A stretch of DNA of 64,000 nt, from the NCBI RefSeq assembly GCF_000219875.1, contig NC_017167.1:1485092-1549091 (forward strand). The letters are read 5' to 3'. A model generated the notes under the pieces. That model ran no database searches and was not told the DNA's origin. It was given only the letters and a program-made list of their open reading frames with translations. This stretch comes from Alicyclobacillus acidocaldarius subsp. acidocaldarius Tc-4-1. GTDB lineage: Bacteria; Bacillota; Bacilli; Alicyclobacillales; Alicyclobacillaceae. A program made the position numbers and the translations under genes. This document shows, piece by piece, positions 1 to 8,063 of this stretch (its first letter is position 1; every line of letters starts with the position of its first letter).

Positions 1-482
1 GGTTCGAACGAATAGAGCTGAGGGGCGCCGATGGGCGGGTATTCAGACGGATACCCGTGCGCCTGCGCGAGAATCCTTGCCTCACGGACGAGTTCGGCCG
101 TGCGCGGATGGTCGGCATTGTAGGGATCCACGAAGGTATGCGACAACAGCACATCCGGGCGATACTTGCGAAACTCCTGCACAAGCGCATCTCGCAAGTC
201 CGGCGTCACCTCGATGGGGTAATCTCCAACATCGAGGAAGCGGACCTCCGCGCCCAGGATGTCCGCAGCCCGCTCGGCCTCCTCGCGCCGAATGCGCTTG
301 ATTTCATCGAGCGACTTGCCCTCCTTCCACAGGCGCGCAGACTCTCCTCGCTCGCCGTACGTCAGACACAGGACGCGCACCGTCCAGCCACGATCGCTGT
401 ACAAGGCGATGGCTCCGCCAGCCCGCCACACGAAGTCGGCGGCGTGCGCGCTCACGACCATCAACGTTCCCCGATTCTGCAC
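1..482 (-). CDS. PIG-L/GalB-like hydratase or deacetylase (partial, runs off window)
   Basis: PIG-L/LmbE-fold protein whose C-terminal end lies beyond the left edge. The N-terminus reads MVVSAHAADFVWRAGGAI, which replaces the usual AHPDD metal motif of PIG-L deacetylases with AHAAD. From memory this closely resembles GalB (4-oxalomesaconate hydratase of gallate degradation, AHSADF), including the following GERGES and DPYNADHP stretches. A GTG start at 482 is preceded by AAAGGAGAGG at good spacing. It follows the DUF6282 gene on the same strand and is probably cotranscribed with it. Family knowledge: GalB hydrates an oxo-tricarboxylate from ring cleavage. Inference: a ring-fission product hydratase. 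A Zn-dependent N-deacetylase is the alternative. Confidence 0.75.
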   Translation of the reverse strand, partial: MQNRGTLMVVSAHAADFVWRAGGAIALYSDRGWTVRVLCLTYGERGESARLWKEGKSLDEIKRIRREEAERAADILGAEVRFLDVGDYPIEVTPDLRDALVQEFRKYRPDVLLSHTFVDPYNADHPRTAELVREARILAQAHGYPSEYPPIGAPQLYSFE

Positions 483-539
483 GTGACAACCTCTCCTTTC
501 ATCCCACACGTCTCGAATTCATCTCATGCGAAGCGCATC

Positions 540-1451
540 TCACGCCTCGCGTCCCATCAACTTGCGCGGGTTGTCCACCCACATCGTTCGCAGGGCATCG
601 GGCGAAAAGCCGGCGTCGAGAAGGCGCGCGGTGAAGTCCACGATGCCATCGACGACGCTCGGATTGGACTTCTGACCGAGATCCGTGGAAAGGAGTGTGC
701 GCTCTGGCCCCACGGCGCGGATGGCCTCAAAGAGCACGCCCCAATCGCACTTCTGGGTGTAAAACGTGGTGTAGCAGTGTTCGATGAAGGCCCCGAGATC
801 GGCGAGCTTCACCTGGTCTTCAATCGACAGCGCTTCGGAAGGAAACAGCGCGTGCGTCACGATGATCTTTTGAATCCCAAGCGCCCGCGCGCGCTCCACC
901 ACGGCGAAAATTTCGTCTCGCGCCAGATGCCCGGTCGCGATTGCCATTTGATGGTGACGAGCCCGTTCAAGGCATTGGGCGAGGTCGGAACGGAAGCGGC
1001 CCTGTTCGTCCCATATCGACAGCAGCTCGAGCCCGATGCCTTCTGCCCGCACCTCCGATTGGATGCGCGCCCAAAACGGAAGGTGGGATTGGCCGCGGGC
1101 GGCCTGTCTTTCGGGGCTTTCGTTCGCCGCGTCGACGGTGGGCAGCCACACGATGCGCCCCCCCGCTCGGCCGGCGATGTCCACGGCGACGGGGTTGAAC
1201 CCGCCGACGGCGTGATTTAGCACGAGGGCTCCGATCACGTCGACTTCGGGAAAGACGCTGGACACCACTTTCGCTCGTTCAACCGTGGGAAAGTAGTGAG
1301 ATTTGAGGGCAAAGCCTGACCAACCGAGGTCTCGGAACTGGCGGGCCAACGACACGTCGTCGATGCTGCGCTCGACGAGGTCCGGCCAGACGTGCACATG
1401 CAGGTCGTAGAGGCCGCTGAGAAGCGATATGATGTCCTCCCGTTGTCCCAT
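540..1451 (-). CDS. DUF6282 family amidohydrolase-like protein
   Basis: A 303-residue protein with an amidohydrolase-like metal pattern: DLHVHVWPD near residue 16, KSH near 50, TGHLARDE near 170, a VTHALFPSE histidine and STDLGQ toward the C-terminus. These resemble the HxH, Lys, His, His, Asp ligands of the superfamily. I recognise it as DUF6282, which has no settled function. The ATG is preceded by AAAGGA about 10 bases upstream. It heads the leftmost transcription unit (DUF6282 then the GalB-like gene) and has a GntR-type dyad about 40 bp upstream of its start. Inference: hydrolysis or decarboxylation of a ring-cleavage intermediate. The substrate cannot be read from the sequence. Confidence 0.75.
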   Translation of the reverse strand: MGQREDIISLLSGLYDLHVHVWPDLVERSIDDVSLARQFRDLGWSGFALKSHYFPTVERAKVVSSVFPEVDVIGALVLNHAVGGFNPVAVDIAGRAGGRIVWLPTVDAANESPERQAARGQSHLPFWARIQSEVRAEGIGLELLSIWDEQGRFRSDLAQCLERARHHQMAIATGHLARDEIFAVVERARALGIQKIIVTHALFPSEALSIEDQVKLADLGAFIEHCYTTFYTQKCDWGVLFEAIRAVGPERTLLSTDLGQKSNPSVVDGIVDFTARLLDAGFSPDALRTMWVDNPRKLMGREA

Positions 1452-1487
1452 GGGCTCGCGTCCTTTCTGTCAAGAACGAATTCATGA

Positions 1488-1498
1488 TTGTCTTACAA
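1488..1498. promoter_or_regulatory. Putative GntR (FCD/FadR-type) operator
   Basis: TTGTCTTACAA fits the FadR-subfamily half-site pattern TNGTnnnACNA. It lies about 40 bp upstream of the DUF6282 gene and in front of the C-terminal end of the GntR gene. An equivalent site with the same outer bases is at 3243-3253, upstream of the dioxygenase gene. Two matching copies flanking the regulator support an autoregulated local regulon. Confidence 0.55.
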
Positions 1499-1547
1499 AA
1501 TAGACAACAATCGAAAACGCAGCGACGCCTGGGCCTTCACCCTTGCG

Positions 1548-2201
1548 TCAAAATCCCTGGCGCATGTTGCGGAGCGTGTCACAGACATGGCTGAGATGCA
1601 CGCGCATGGCCTGCTCGGCCGCGTCCGGATCTCCCAGGCGAATCGCATCCACGATGTTTTGGTGCTCTTGCATGGACGCGGCCGATCGATTCGGTGCCAA
1701 GATGGTGCGGTATTGGTATCGAACGCTTTGCGAGTTGAGCGTGTCGAGCAGTCGCCGGGCCGTGTGGTGACGGGAGATCTCCGCGATGGTCCGGTGGAGT
1801 TGCGCGTTGCCGTCCGAGTACGCCAACAGATCGTTCCCCTCATACTGACGGCGCATCCACGCGAGGATGTCATCCAGCCGGCGCACGTCCTCGTCCGCCG
1901 CCCTTAGCGCCGCGTACCGCGCGATGAGGCACTCCAGCGCCATGCGAACCTCCAAGATCTCCACGGCTTCCTCGTGGGAGACGTGGCGGACGCGGGCACC
2001 GCGGTAACGCTCCCGCTCCACCAAGCCCTCCTGTTCCAGGCGGGCGAGGACGGTGCGGACCGTGGCCCGACTCGCACCAAGCCATCGCGCGAGGTCCATC
2101 TCCACAAGCCGCTGAGACGGCATGAGCGTGCCGTCGATGATGGCGTCGCGAAGCCGCCTGTAACACTCTTCTTCCGTGTAACCCTGACTTGAGACTTCCA
2201 C
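1548..2201 (-). CDS. GntR family transcriptional regulator, FCD subfamily
   Basis: A 217-residue regulator. The N-terminal winged helix-turn-helix (roughly residues 10-75) includes LARWLGASRATVRTVLARLE. The FCD effector domain follows from about residue 85, with histidines in QLHRTI, MQEHQNI and MRVHLSH that match the metal/ligand site of the family. I place the start at GTG 2201, after GGAGGCGGGGCC. Upstream extension of the frame would run into the dioxygenase gene. It sits between the frameshifted dioxygenase and the DUF6282 gene on the same strand, and each of these has a TTGTnnnACAA dyad upstream. Inference: a ligand-released repressor of this small catabolic module. Confidence 0.85.
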   Translation of the reverse strand: MEVSSQGYTEEECYRRLRDAIIDGTLMPSQRLVEMDLARWLGASRATVRTVLARLEQEGLVERERYRGARVRHVSHEEAVEILEVRMALECLIARYAALRAADEDVRRLDDILAWMRRQYEGNDLLAYSDGNAQLHRTIAEISRHHTARRLLDTLNSQSVRYQYRTILAPNRSAASMQEHQNIVDAIRLGDPDAAEQAMRVHLSHVCDTLRNMRQGF

Positions 2202-2239
2202 GTAGGCCCCGCCTCCGGTCGGCTTGTCATCTGGAACAG

Positions 2240-3189
2240 TTATACCACAGGCGTGCCGTAATGGTGAAAGCTTTCGACCGTCTTGTTGCCCCACGCTTGA
2301 CCGCGAGCGCGTTCGGCCTCCGTCCATGTGATGGGCTGCCAGTCTGGCGCGAGGACAAGATAGCCGCCCGCGCACACCTCGATGCGGTTGCCGCCGGGCT
2401 CGTACACATATACAAAGTAAGTCTGGTTAATGGCGTGCTTGCTGGGGGCGAATTCGATGAACACGCCGTGATCGACGAACAGATCCGCGGCTCGCCAAAT
2501 GCTCTCGTTCGTGTCGACGCGAAAGGCGATGTGGTGCAGGCGGCCGCGGGCCCCTGTTGCGTCCAAGGTGTACACGACGTCGTACGACTTGTTCATGGCG
2601 CGGTACCAAACCCCAGGCCGCTTCCCGTTGTCCAGCCGTATCTGCTCCGTGAGTTTGAGCCCGAGCACCGCTTCGACAAAGTCGCCGTCGCGCTCCGCAT
2701 CCGACGACAAAAAATTGACGTGATCCAGCGTTTTCACCCCGACGCCCCGGCCCGTCAACTTCTGCGGCTGATTCTTCAGGAAAGGGCGCAGGTGGTCAGG
2801 AGGATCATAATACTTCGTCTCGTAGTACAGCTCGTACAAATGCCCATCCGGCCCGCGAAACTGGTAGCCGGGACCGTGCCCGAAGCTCCCATGCACCCAT
2901 TCCCCGTCGACGCCCGCCTCCGTCAGCGCTCGAACTCGGCGCGCAAGCGCCTGCTCGCTCGTCGTGCGAAGCGCCGTATGGCCGACGCCCGCTCGGTCGG
3001 ATTCGGTGAGGATGAGCGAGTACATCTCGTAGTCGCCTATGCAACGCAAGTAGATGGAGCGCGCATCACGCCTCACCTCCTCCATGCCCAAGAGATCATG
3101 AAAAAACGGTAACTCTCGTCCATCACAGGCGTGAACAGCTCAACGTGCCCAAGGTGAGCGATGTCATACACGGGCTCGGCGCTCATCAT
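2240..3189 (-). pseudogene. Catechol 2,3-dioxygenase-like extradiol dioxygenase (VOC fold), one frameshift
   Basis: Two reading-frame pieces join into one type I extradiol dioxygenase of about 316 residues. The first piece starts at ATG 3189 (AGGGGG upstream) and reads DIAHLGHVELFTPVMDESYRFF, then leaves frame and stops after about 38 codons. The second continues HDLLGMEEVRRDARSIYLR to the end. The break is a run of six T (minus strand, 3101-3106), and one more T restores the family sequence. Iron ligands are visible: His in LDHVNF, His in LHHIAF, Glu in NRIEV. The zero-frame bases form T TTT TTC, so a -1 slip would also give the full protein. It may be a sequencing error, a true pseudogene or a recoded gene. 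Extradiol cleavage of a catechol is the expected activity. Confidence 0.8.
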
Positions 3190-3242
3190 CGATTCCCCCT
3201 CTCGCGGCCGGCCGAGATCGGCCGGATCATTCGGCAACATGA

Positions 3243-3253
3243 TTGTATGACAA
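3243..3253. promoter_or_regulatory. Putative GntR operator upstream of dioxygenase gene
   Basis: TTGTATGACAA lies inside a 13-base dyad with ATTGT/ACAAT arms, about 55 bp upstream of the dioxygenase start. It matches the FadR-subfamily pattern TNGTnnnACNA and shares its outer bases with the site at 1488-1498. The position suits repression of the dioxygenase-GntR transcript by the encoded GntR protein. Confidence 0.6.
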
Positions 3254-3356
3254 TTTGGTCGACACCTCTATCATGGCGCACCACTTGATGCATGTCAACG
3301 CTTTCGTGTCATTTCGCCCGCGCGTGGGTGGCGCGCAGCGCAAGAGTGCCCTGCGC

Positions 3357-4328
3357 TCAAGACAAGCGGCCTTCGCGGCCGCTACCGCCGGCGAGGACGG
3401 ACACGTCGGCCCCCGGGCGCGGCGGCCAGGCGGACAGGTCAAATGGAAAGTCCGATCCCGCGAGGACGCGATCGGCGCCGACCACGTCGATCAAACAGCG
3501 AAGCGCAGCGTCGGACCACAGCACGTTGTCGTAGAACATGCGCCGGAGATACGCCGTCGGCCGGTCCTGCAGCCGCCCTCTCACCTGCGGCCACACGTCG
3601 TATCCCTGTTCGATGCGCCCGATTTGATACGGCAGAAAGCCACCCCCGTGCGCCAATAGCACGCGCGCGCCGGGATACCGGTCGAGAAGGCCAGAGAGGA
3701 CGAGGTGCGCCGCCGCGAGCGTGGTCTCCCAGGGCACGCCGACCAGGTTGGGCAGCATGAGGCGCGCCGCCCGCGGATCGGCGTGCAGCAAGGGATGCAA
3801 AAACAGCACCGCCCGGCGCGCGTCCGCGACCTCCCACAAGGGCCAAAAGGCTTCGTCGCCGATGAGCGCCTCTCCGACCCCTGGCCCCACGATGGCCCCG
3901 ACGAAGCCCTCGTCCATCCGGCGCTCGAGCTCCCGCGCGGCGGCCGTCGGATCCGCGAGCGGCAGCGTGGCGAGCGGGCGAAACCGCTCGCGGTGCGGCG
4001 CCAGCACATCTCGCAGGGCGTCGTTGTACACCTCGGCCACCTGCGCGCCCATCTCGGCCGGCAGGTGATACACGAAGAGCTGCGGCAGTGGCGACACGAG
4101 CGCCAGGCCGATGCCAGCCTGCCGATAGGCGCTCGCGAACGCCTCGAAGTCGACGAACATGCGCTTCAGCTCGAACGACCAACGCCCTTCCACCGTGAGA
4201 AACGGCTCCTTGTCCGGCGCGCGCCGCTCCAGATCCACCTGAATGCGTGGCTCGCGCTTGAGGAACTCAAGCACCTCAGTAGGCAGGAAGTGCGTGTGCA
4301 CGTCCGCCGCCCGATTCGGCTCGATCAT
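3357..4328 (-). CDS. praH: ACMSD-type amidohydrolase: 5-carboxy-2-hydroxymuconate-6-semialdehyde decarboxylase
   Basis: A 323-residue amidohydrolase_2/ACMSD family protein. Metal ligands are HTHF (residues 11-13), His in FLHPLLHADP, His in LAHGGGFLPY and Asp in AGSDFPFD. In the protocatechuate 2,3-cleavage pathway (pra genes of Paenibacillus, from memory) an ACMSD homologue decarboxylates the carboxylated ring-fission product to 2-hydroxymuconate-6-semialdehyde. The position right after the tautomerase gene matches praC-praH, and the two genes overlap by four bases (ATGA). The last 25 or so residues (after FPFD) do not resemble the usual helix with a GNA motif, so the C-terminus may be altered. 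A generic metal-dependent decarboxylase is the fallback call. Confidence 0.8.
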   Translation of the reverse strand: MIEPNRAADVHTHFLPTEVLEFLKREPRIQVDLERRAPDKEPFLTVEGRWSFELKRMFVDFEAFASAYRQAGIGLALVSPLPQLFVYHLPAEMGAQVAEVYNDALRDVLAPHRERFRPLATLPLADPTAAARELERRMDEGFVGAIVGPGVGEALIGDEAFWPLWEVADARRAVLFLHPLLHADPRAARLMLPNLVGVPWETTLAAAHLVLSGLLDRYPGARVLLAHGGGFLPYQIGRIEQGYDVWPQVRGRLQDRPTAYLRRMFYDNVLWSDAALRCLIDVVGADRVLAGSDFPFDLSAWPPRPGADVSVLAGGSGREGRLS

Positions 4329-4534
4329 GGCGTTTCACCTCGGGCCGCGTCCTGTTCCGCCTTCGACACGCCGCCAACGCCCCAGTGCGCTTTTGGCACC
4401 TCGTACAGGATGACCCGCACCGTCTCCCGCTTGGCGCCGAGCGTCTCCACCACCGCGTCGGTCAGCTTCTCCATAAGCGCCCGCTTCTGCTCGGGCGAGC
4501 GACCCTCCACCATGGTGACCTGGACCAGCGGCAT
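4325..4534 (-). CDS. praC: 4-oxalocrotonate tautomerase
   Basis: A 69-residue tautomerase. The start at ATG 4534 exposes the catalytic N-terminal proline (MPLVQVTMVEG) after Met removal, and GAGGGGG lies upstream. Arg residues near positions 12 and 40 and the HWGVGG loop fit the family active site. It interconverts enol and keto forms of 2-hydroxymuconate/4-oxalocrotonate between the dehydrogenase and the decarboxylase. It lies 11 bases after the decarboxylase gene and overlaps the next gene by ATGA, so translation is coupled. It is slightly longer than the classical 62-residue enzyme because of a polar C-terminal tail. Confidence 0.92.
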   Translation of the reverse strand: MPLVQVTMVEGRSPEQKRALMEKLTDAVVETLGAKRETVRVILYEVPKAHWGVGGVSKAEQDAARGETP

Positions 4535-4545
4535 CTCGATCCCCC

Positions 4546-5325
4546 TCACTCGATGACGTCCAGTTCGATGACACCCATGCCCGCGAAGGCGATCTCGACG
4601 CGATCGCCCGGGTGCACGTAGATGGCCTCCGTGATGCCGCCCGTCAGGACCACCATGCCGGGCTCGATGGCCGCGCCGAAGCGCGTGAGCATGCGCACCT
4701 GTTCCACGACGGACCGCACCGGGTGGCCGAGCACCGCCGCGCCGGCGCCCGTCTGCGCGACGTCCCCGTTCAGGCGCATGACCACCCCCACCTCGTCGAG
4801 CCGAAAGGCGTACGGCGAGTACGCCTGATCCGCCAGATAGAAGCGCGCGCTCGACGCGTTGTCGGCGATCACGTCCACGAGCGTGAACGAGAAGTTCTCG
4901 TACCGGCTGTCGATCACCTCAACCGCTGGCACGACGCACTCGGTCGCGAGCCAGACGTCGCGCGCGGTCACATTCGGCCCCTCCAAACGGCTGCGGAACA
5001 CGAACGCGATCTCCGGCTCCACGCGCGGATGGATGAGTCCCTGCATCGACAACACCGGGCGCTCCAGTTCCATCGTGGAGAGTAGATGTCCGAAAATGGG
5101 TTCGTCGACGCCCACGGACCGCTGCTTCGCCTTGCTCGTGAGCCCCATCTTCCAGCCGACGAGCCGCGCACCCTCCGCCATGTACTTCTGCATGGTCAAC
5201 CGCTGAATCTCGTACGCGTCGTCCACCGTGAGGCCTTCGTAGCGGAGCGTCAGCTTCTTCAACTCCGTGGCCGCCGTCTGGTGGCGATACAATTCATCCG
5301 CGATGGACGGAAGCGACAGGGCCAT
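4546..5325 (-). CDS. praD: 4-oxalocrotonate decarboxylase (2-oxo-3-hexenedioate decarboxylase)
   Basis: A 259-residue member of the fumarylacetoacetate hydrolase-like hydratase/decarboxylase family. Family motifs seen are [30 protein letters not shown] and the [17 protein letters not shown] loop. The start at ATG 5325 has AAGGAGG nine bases upstream and lies inside the end of the aldolase gene, which indicates translational coupling. A paralogue with the same motifs is at 7255-8049. In dmp/pra operons the copy next to the tautomerase is the decarboxylase, which gives 2-hydroxypenta-2,4-dienoate. The two could be swapped, because sequence alone does not separate them here. Confidence 0.82.
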   Translation of the reverse strand: MALSLPSIADELYRHQTAATELKKLTLRYEGLTVDDAYEIQRLTMQKYMAEGARLVGWKMGLTSKAKQRSVGVDEPIFGHLLSTMELERPVLSMQGLIHPRVEPEIAFVFRSRLEGPNVTARDVWLATECVVPAVEVIDSRYENFSFTLVDVIADNASSARFYLADQAYSPYAFRLDEVGVVMRLNGDVAQTGAGAAVLGHPVRSVVEQVRMLTRFGAAIEPGMVVLTGGITEAIYVHPGDRVEIAFAGMGVIELDVIE

Positions 5326-6352
5326 CCGCGTTCGCCTCCTTGCCGTGCGCGATCTCGTACGCGACATCGACGATCATATCCTCCTGGCCACCCACCACGC
5401 GGCGCCTGCCGAGTTCCACAAGAATGTCGCGCACGTCGACCCCAAACTGCTTCGCCGCTCGCTCGGCGTGCAAGAGAAAGCTGGAATACACGCCCGCGTA
5501 GCCCAGCGTGAGCGCCGTGCAATCCGTCAGGACGGGTCGCGCCATCCGCGGGCGCACGACGTCCTCCGCGGCGTCCATGGCGGCGTACAGGTCCACGCCG
5601 GTCTCGATGCCGTATTTCTCGCACGCGGCCACAAACACCTCGAGCGGCGTGTTTCCCGCGCCTGCCCCGAGCCCCGCGAGGCTCGCGTCAATCCGGTATG
5701 CGCCCTCTTCCACGGCCGCGATGGAGTTGGCGACCGCCACGCCGAGGTTGTTGTGCGCGTGAAATCCGACCTCGACGTCGTCCGGCAGAGCCTCCCGCAG
5801 TGCGGACACCTTGCGGCGAACCTCGTCCATGAGCATCGCGCCCGCCGAATCGACGATGTACACGCAGTGCGCGCCGTAAGAGGCCATCTTCTTCGCCTCT
5901 TCCACCAGGCGCTCGGTCTCCGTCATGTGGCTCATCATGAGAAAACCGACCACATCGAGTCCCATCTTGCGCGCTTCCTCCATGTGTTCCGCGGAGATGT
6001 CCGCCTCCGTGGAATGTGTGGCGACCCGCACTCCGCGGATGCCGAGGCCGACGGCGCGCTTCAAGTCTTCGAGCGTTCCGATGCCAGGCAACAGTAGCGC
6101 GACGACCTGAGAGGTCTTCACCGTCTGACACACCGCTCCGACGTAATCCTCTTCCGACTCCTTCGAAAAACCGTACTGAATCGAGCTTCCGCCGAGCCCA
6201 TCGCCGTGGGACGCCTCGATCTTGGCCACGCCCGTCCTGTCCAGCGCGCTCGCGATGGCCTTGGCATCTTCGACGCTGAACTGATGCCTCACGGCGTGCA
6301 TCCCGTCGCGGAGCGTGACGTCCGTGATTTCAATCTTGTACCGATACGACAC
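5294..6352 (-). CDS. praF: 4-hydroxy-2-oxovalerate aldolase
   Basis: A 352-residue DRE-TIM/HMGL-like aldolase. The N-terminal DVTLRDGMHAVRHQF carries the catalytic Arg-Asp, GFHAHNNLG supplies metal-binding histidines, and ASLAGLGAGAGNTPLE is typical of the acylating-dehydrogenase-linked aldolases (DmpG/BphI). It splits 4-hydroxy-2-oxovalerate into pyruvate and acetaldehyde. The start is GTG 6352, and the stop of the acetaldehyde dehydrogenase gene is 7 bases before it. These two proteins form a channelling complex in known systems, and the gene order here is consistent with that. Confidence 0.93.
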   Translation of the reverse strand: MSYRYKIEITDVTLRDGMHAVRHQFSVEDAKAIASALDRTGVAKIEASHGDGLGGSSIQYGFSKESEEDYVGAVCQTVKTSQVVALLLPGIGTLEDLKRAVGLGIRGVRVATHSTEADISAEHMEEARKMGLDVVGFLMMSHMTETERLVEEAKKMASYGAHCVYIVDSAGAMLMDEVRRKVSALREALPDDVEVGFHAHNNLGVAVANSIAAVEEGAYRIDASLAGLGAGAGNTPLEVFVAACEKYGIETGVDLYAAMDAAEDVVRPRMARPVLTDCTALTLGYAGVYSSFLLHAERAAKQFGVDVRDILVELGRRRVVGGQEDMIVDVAYEIAHGKEANADGPVASVHRG

Positions 6353-6358
6353 CGCGCC

Positions 6359-7258
6359 TCACCTCGCCTCTTCCGCCGACGCCACCTGCATCTTGTGACG
6401 CGCGTATTCTTCGCCAAACTTCACCGCCGAAGCGGTCATGATGTCGAGGTTGCCCGCGTACACCGGCAGGTAGTCGCCGAGTCCCTCGACCTCGATGGAG
6501 ATGCTGACGAGATCGTCCTGGAAGATGGGCTCGCGGTTCAACCGATACCCCGGGACGAACGTCTGCACGTGGCGCACCATCTGTTCGATGGACTCGAGCA
6601 CCTTCGCCTGGGTGGTCGGGCTCGCGTCCTCCATCAAGCAGTAGATGGTGTCGCGCATGAGAATGGGAGGCTCCGCCGGGTTGAGGATGATGATGGCCTT
6701 CCCTCGCTTGGCGCCCCCGATGGCCTCGAGCGCGCGCGCCGTGGTCTGGGTGAACTCGTCGATGTTCGCCCGCGTACCGGGGCCCGCGCTCTTGCTGGCG
6801 ATGGTGGCGACAATCTCCGCGTACCGCACGCCGACCACGCGGCTCACGGCGTACACCATCGGCACGGTGGCTTGGCCGCCGCAGGTGACCATGTTGACAT
6901 TCGGCGAATCGAGGTGCTCCTCCAGGTTGACCGCCGCGATGACGTATGGGCCGCGCGCTGCCGGCGTCAAGTCGACCGCCTGGATGCCTGCTTCGCGCAG
7001 GAGCTTGGCATGGCGCACGTGGGCCTTCGCGCTCGTCGCGTCGAAGACGATGTCCGGTCGAACCCCCTGTTCGAGGACCGCCTTGAGGCCGTCCGCCGAC
7101 GTCTCAAGCCCCATCTCGCGGGCGCGCCGCAGGCCGTCCGATTCCGGGTCGATGCCAATCATCCACCGCGGTTCGATCCACGGGCTGCGCTTCAGCTTGA
7201 TCATCAGATCCGTCCCGATGTTTCCGGACCCGACGATCGCGGCACTGAGCTTTTTCAA
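6359..7258 (-). CDS. praG: Acetaldehyde dehydrogenase (acylating)
   Basis: A 299-residue DmpF/BphJ-type enzyme that oxidises acetaldehyde plus CoA to acetyl-CoA with NAD+. The N-terminus has the dinucleotide motif GSGNIGTD, and the catalytic Cys lies in [12 protein letters not shown]. The start is TTG 7258, which overlaps the hydratase stop by TTGA and has GGAGAGGG upstream. The longer open frame reaching 7570 only reads through the hydratase gene in another frame. It is the partner of the adjacent aldolase in the lower meta-cleavage pathway. Confidence 0.92.
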   Translation of the reverse strand: MKKLSAAIVGSGNIGTDLMIKLKRSPWIEPRWMIGIDPESDGLRRAREMGLETSADGLKAVLEQGVRPDIVFDATSAKAHVRHAKLLREAGIQAVDLTPAARGPYVIAAVNLEEHLDSPNVNMVTCGGQATVPMVYAVSRVVGVRYAEIVATIASKSAGPGTRANIDEFTQTTARALEAIGGAKRGKAIIILNPAEPPILMRDTIYCLMEDASPTTQAKVLESIEQMVRHVQTFVPGYRLNREPIFQDDLVSISIEVEGLGDYLPVYAGNLDIMTASAVKFGEEYARHKMQVASAEEAR

Positions 7259-8049
7259 TCCGAACCCTCTCCTTTCGCCCACACGAACTCCACGCTGCCC
7301 AGCGGCCCAAAGGACAGCTGGACGCGATCGCCAGGCCGAATGGGCACCGCGGCGCTGACGGCGCCGGACAACACGACGTGACCCGCGCGAAGCGGCGTGC
7401 CGAGTTCGGTCAGGGTGTTGGCGAGCCAGGCCACGGCCTTCGCCGGATGCCCCATCACCGCCGCACCCGCGCCCGTCTGAGCGACCTCTCCGTTCAGCTT
7501 CAGGACGCCGCCCACCGTCTCCAGGTCGACGCCGGCAATGGCGGTGGGCAGGTTCCCCAAGACAAAGCAACCGGCGGACGCGTTGTCGGCCACGGTGTCC
7601 ACCAGCCGAATGCGCCAGTCTGCGATCCGGCTGTCAATCACCTCGATGGCGGGCACCACGGCCCGGGTCGCCGCCAAAACCCGGTGCAGATCGACGCCCG
7701 GTCCGACGAGATCCTCTGCGAGAATGAATGCAATCTCCGGCTCGACCTTCGGTTGAATCAGCGGGAAGTCGACGGCCGAGCCGCTCTCAAACCACATCGA
7801 ATGAAACAAATGCCCAAAGTCGGGCTGATCCACGCCGAGTTGCAGCTGCATCGGCTTGCTGGTGAGGCCAATTTTGTGCCCCACGACGCGATCGCCGGAC
7901 GCCACGCGCCGCTTCACATTCAGGAGCTGGATGTGGTAGGCGTCCTGCACCGAAAGGTCGGGGTGTTCATCCGTCAGAGGCGGAATGGGCGACTGCTCGC
8001 GCTCCGCGCGCCACAGCGCCTCCGCCAGGGATTCCAGCCGTTCGCTCAT
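7255..8049 (-). CDS. praE: 2-hydroxypenta-2,4-dienoate hydratase (2-keto-4-pentenoate hydratase)
   Basis: A 264-residue FAH-like hydratase/decarboxylase family member, paralogous to the gene at 4546-5325. Motifs are [30 protein letters not shown] and [18 protein letters not shown] prefer ATG 8049 ([13 protein letters not shown]) because GGAG lies eight bases upstream. An upstream GTG at 8067 has no such site. Its place between the semialdehyde dehydrogenase and acetaldehyde dehydrogenase genes equals dmpE/praE, so it should hydrate 2-hydroxypentadienoate to 4-hydroxy-2-oxovalerate. The assignment against the decarboxylase paralogue rests on position. Confidence 0.82.
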   Translation of the reverse strand: MSERLESLAEALWRAEREQSPIPPLTDEHPDLSVQDAYHIQLLNVKRRVASGDRVVGHKIGLTSKPMQLQLGVDQPDFGHLFHSMWFESGSAVDFPLIQPKVEPEIAFILAEDLVGPGVDLHRVLAATRAVVPAIEVIDSRIADWRIRLVDTVADNASAGCFVLGNLPTAIAGVDLETVGGVLKLNGEVAQTGAGAAVMGHPAKAVAWLANTLTELGTPLRAGHVVLSGAVSAAVPIRPGDRVQLSFGPLGSVEFVWAKGEGSD

Positions 8050-8063
8050 CTCATCCACTCCGA

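Noticed and set aside
1-12. GGTTCGAA at the window start, resembling a tRNA T-loop
   Set aside because: It lies in frame within the GalB-like coding sequence, and no acceptor or anticodon arms can be formed.
57-1220. Long + strand open frames opposite the left-hand catabolic genes
   Set aside because: They are shadows on the opposite strand of GC-rich genes. They lack ribosome-binding sites and family motifs, while the minus-strand frames match known families.
3199-3225. GGCCGG-rich inverted repeat upstream of the dioxygenase
   Set aside because: It is an imperfect GC-rich dyad without a T tail, and no clear terminator or operator match is seen. The nearby ATTGT/ACAAT dyad is the better regulatory candidate.
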